From NCBI GenBank assembly GCA_934320655.1, contig CAKRFN010000002.1, forward strand, positions 186,001 to 250,000: a stretch of DNA of 64,000 nt, given 5' to 3'. This document shows positions 62,049 through 64,000 of this stretch, piece by piece (the stretch's first letter is position 1; every line of letters begins with the position of its first letter). Position numbers and translations under genes: made by a program. The stretch comes from an uncultured Eubacterium sp. (GTDB taxonomy: Bacteria > Bacillota > Clostridia > Lachnospirales > Lachnospiraceae). The notes under the pieces are model-generated. The model did no database searches. It had not been told where the DNA came from and saw only the letters and a list, made by a program, of their open reading frames with translations.

Positions 62049-63716
62049 CTAGACCTCCATAATGATCGGAATGATCATCGGGCGGCGCTTGGTCTCCTTC
62101 CATACAAATCCACCGAGCGCATCCTTGATCTCCTGTTTGATCTTTCCCCAGTCTGTCACACCCTTGTCCATCAGGTGATCCATTGTATTGTTTAACACGG
62201 TCTGTGCATCATCCATCAGATCTCCGGCATCACGCACATAGACAAAACCGCGGGACACGATATCCGGTCCTGCCAGCACCTGTCCGGAGCCTCCGTCCAG
62301 TGTGAGTACCACGATGATGATACCCTCCTCCGCCAGAATATGACGGTCGCGCAGCACGATATTTCCGACATCGCCGACACCCAGTCCGTCAACCATGACA
62401 TCGCCCACGTGTACTTTTCCGTTGACACGCGCACTGTTTTCATCTAATTCAAGCACATCACCGGAATTGATCAGGAAAATGTTGTCCTTATCGATGCCGA
62501 GCTCCTGTGCGATCTTTGCCTGTGCCTTTCTGTGCTTATACTCGCCGTGGATCGGAATCGCATATTTCGGATGAACGAGCGAATAAATCAGCTTGATATC
62601 CTCCTGACAGGCATGTCCGGAAACATGTACATCCTGAAAAATCACCTCTGCGCCCTTACGGGACAGATCATTGATGACCTTGGACACCGCCTTCTCATTT
62701 CCCGGAATCGGGTTGGAGCTGAAAACGATCGTGTCATTCGGACGGATGCTGACCTTGCGGTGTGTACCGTTCGCCATACGCGACAACGCCGCCATCGACT
62801 CACCCTGACTGCCGGTCGTGATCAGCACGGTCTTTTCCGGCGGATAATTTTTCAGATGTTCAATATCAATCAGCGTGTTGTCCGGAATGCTGATATAGCC
62901 CAGCTCCGTAGCCGTGGAAATAATATTGACCATACTGCGTCCTTCCACGACGACTTTTCTGCCGTTTTTATATGCCTGATTGATGATCTGCTGTACACGG
63001 TCTACATTCGATGCGAATGTAGCTACGATAATACGGTTATTCTGATGTTCCTCAAATATATTTTCCAACGCCCGTCCGACTGTCTTTTCAGACATCGTAA
63101 AACCGGGGCGCTCTGCATTCGTACTATCACACATCAGGGCAAGCACACCCTTTTTGCCGATCTCTCCGAAACGCTGCAGATCGATCGCATCACCGAATAC
63201 CGGCGTATAATCCACCTTGAAATCTCCGGTGTGGACGATCGTACCGGCGGGTGAATAGATCGCCAGCGCCGCCGCGTCCTGAATACTGTGGTTCGTCTTG
63301 ATAAACTCAATGCGGAAGCATCCGGCATTGATATGCTGTCCGTATTTAACGATCTTGCGCTTGACCTTTTTGAGCAGCTCGTGCTCCTCCAGCTTGTGGT
63401 CAATAATACCCATCGTCAGCTTGGTGGCATAGATCGGCACGTTGACCTCACGCAAAATATACGGCAGCGCGCCGATATGATCCTCATGTCCGTGCGTGAT
63501 AAAGAAACCTTTGACTTTGTCAAGGTTTTCTTTCAGATAAGTCACATCCGGAATGACCAGATCGATACCAAACATGTCATCCTCCGGGAATGACAGTCCG
63601 CAATCCACGACAATAATACTGTCCTCGTATTCGAAGGCAGTAATATTCATTCCTATCTGCTCTAAACCGCCTAAAGGAATGACTTTCAACTTAGTATTCT
63701 GTTTTTCTTTCTTCAA
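62049..63716 (-). CDS. rnj: Ribonuclease J
   Basis: Metallo-beta-lactamase/beta-CASP RNase with endo- and 5' exonuclease activity. 555 residues: FITHGHEDHIGALPYILR (HxHxDH-type with E), HTGDFKVDY, DSTNAERPG, beta-CASP core, HVSGHACQEDIK and PIHGEYKHRKAQA, plus a C-terminal domain. Starts with TTG seven bases after AGGAGG, an often used start in this gene. No second paralogue in the window. Confidence 0.94.
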   Translation of the reverse strand: MKKEKQNTKLKVIPLGGLEQIGMNITAFEYEDSIIVVDCGLSFPEDDMFGIDLVIPDVTYLKENLDKVKGFFITHGHEDHIGALPYILREVNVPIYATKLTMGIIDHKLEEHELLKKVKRKIVKYGQHINAGCFRIEFIKTNHSIQDAAALAIYSPAGTIVHTGDFKVDYTPVFGDAIDLQRFGEIGKKGVLALMCDSTNAERPGFTMSEKTVGRALENIFEEHQNNRIIVATFASNVDRVQQIINQAYKNGRKVVVEGRSMVNIISTATELGYISIPDNTLIDIEHLKNYPPEKTVLITTGSQGESMAALSRMANGTHRKVSIRPNDTIVFSSNPIPGNEKAVSKVINDLSRKGAEVIFQDVHVSGHACQEDIKLIYSLVHPKYAIPIHGEYKHRKAQAKIAQELGIDKDNIFLINSGDVLELDENSARVNGKVHVGDVMVDGLGVGDVGNIVLRDRHILAEEGIIIVVLTLDGGSGQVLAGPDIVSRGFVYVRDAGDLMDDAQTVLNNTMDHLMDKGVTDWGKIKQEIKDALGGFVWKETKRRPMIIPIIMEV

Positions 63717-63807
63717 ATGAAACCTCCTTGTTTTTGTTCGGATACAAGACCCACAGAAGGCTTTGCGGGATCATATCTGACAATCGTAATCCGCGTCCAA
63801 ATTCCGG

Positions 63808-64000
63808 TTATACGATCTCTACGTCGTCCATCATCTCAGCAAATACTTTTGCAAGTGCATTTAATTCCGTGTCATCCTCCACCATATCGTAGGTAGATTC
63901 TCCGTCCGACTCGATGGTCTCCTTCATGATATAGCAATCACAATCTCCATCTTCATCCTCGGTCACTAAAATATAATGATATCCGTTAATTTTTGTTTGT
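63808..64000 (-). CDS. DUF1292 (YrzB-like) protein, partial at the window edge
   Basis: The last 63 codons are present: YILVTEDEDGDCDCYIMKE, STYDMVEDDTELNALAKVFAEMMDDVEIV. The pattern (YIxxE near the start, Y-x-x-V-EDD-x-E, very acidic) fits DUF1292, whose gene commonly precedes RNase J in Clostridia (yrzL-ruvX-yrzB order). The start lies outside the window. Function unknown. Confidence 0.85.
   Translation of the reverse strand, partial: QTKINGYHYILVTEDEDGDCDCYIMKETIESDGESTYDMVEDDTELNALAKVFAEMMDDVEIV

Overview
The window comes from a low-to-mid GC Firmicute, most likely a gut Lachnospiraceae (Clostridia). Reasons: house-keeping gene orders typical of that family (murE-priA-def-fmt-rsmB-rlmN-PP2C-PASTA kinase-rsgA-thiN; rho-rpmE-DUF1385-prmC-prfA; yrzB/DUF1292-RNase J-ylbF-mltG-like-trmR-U32), sporulation genes (CotF-like coat protein, YlmC/YmxH), a meso-diaminopimelate type MurE, clear sigma-A promoters and AGGAGG ribosome sites. 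No tRNA, rRNA, CRISPR array, IS element or prophage was seen.

Layout. 1-2.9 kb: a sugar-kinase operon (xylB plus the start of a second gene) divergent from its LacI-type regulator, with shared CGTGCACG operators. 3-8 kb: efp, rpiB, yqeG, a coat protein, an unrecognised Gln-rich protein, nrdR, ylmC, ychF. 8-10.5 kb: an autoregulated TetR operon carrying two proteins of unknown function (DUF6323- and DUF6179-like). 10.8-13.9 kb: an HD-GYP protein, a Dabb protein and a MATE transporter. 13.9-20.4 kb: three overlapping or closely spaced signalling genes (receiver-HD-GYP, hybrid kinase with Hpt, hybrid kinase fused to a DegV lipid-binding domain) placed directly after thiN. 20.4-33.3 kb: the conserved translation, replication-restart, cell-wall and Ser/Thr-kinase cluster. 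33.4-44.3 kb: an accessory region with transporters (MATE, DMT, CmpB-type), two toxin-antitoxin loci, a LacI-MATE pair, an aldo/keto reductase, and at least five genes that carry internal or terminal deletions. 44.3-48.8 kb: AI-2E and CNNM membrane proteins divergent from a short KdpD/KdpE pair. 48.8-54.8 kb: prfA, prmC, DUF1385, rpmE, rho, DUF2130. 54.87-55.37 kb: a protein-free interval that folds into a large, closed, pseudoknotted structure and is probably a non-coding RNA. 55.5-58.2 kb: malic enzyme, radical SAM protein, DUF4364 protein. 58.3-64 kb: lactonase, tRNA wobble-uridine modification pair, MltG-like fragment, YlbF, RNase J, DUF1292.

The strongest leads for novelty are: (1) the roughly 470-nt structured RNA upstream of the DUF2130 gene, whose nested and crossing helices and G-U pairs all fit minus-strand transcription; (2) the histidine kinase-receiver-DegV fusion and its phosphorelay partners; (3) the TetR-DUF6323-DUF6179 operon with a promoter-overlapping operator; (4) the run of deletion-scarred genes between 36 and 44 kb, including a LysR protein and an XRE-type protein that have both lost their DNA-binding domains. 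All family assignments are from memory of conserved motifs; no database was searched.
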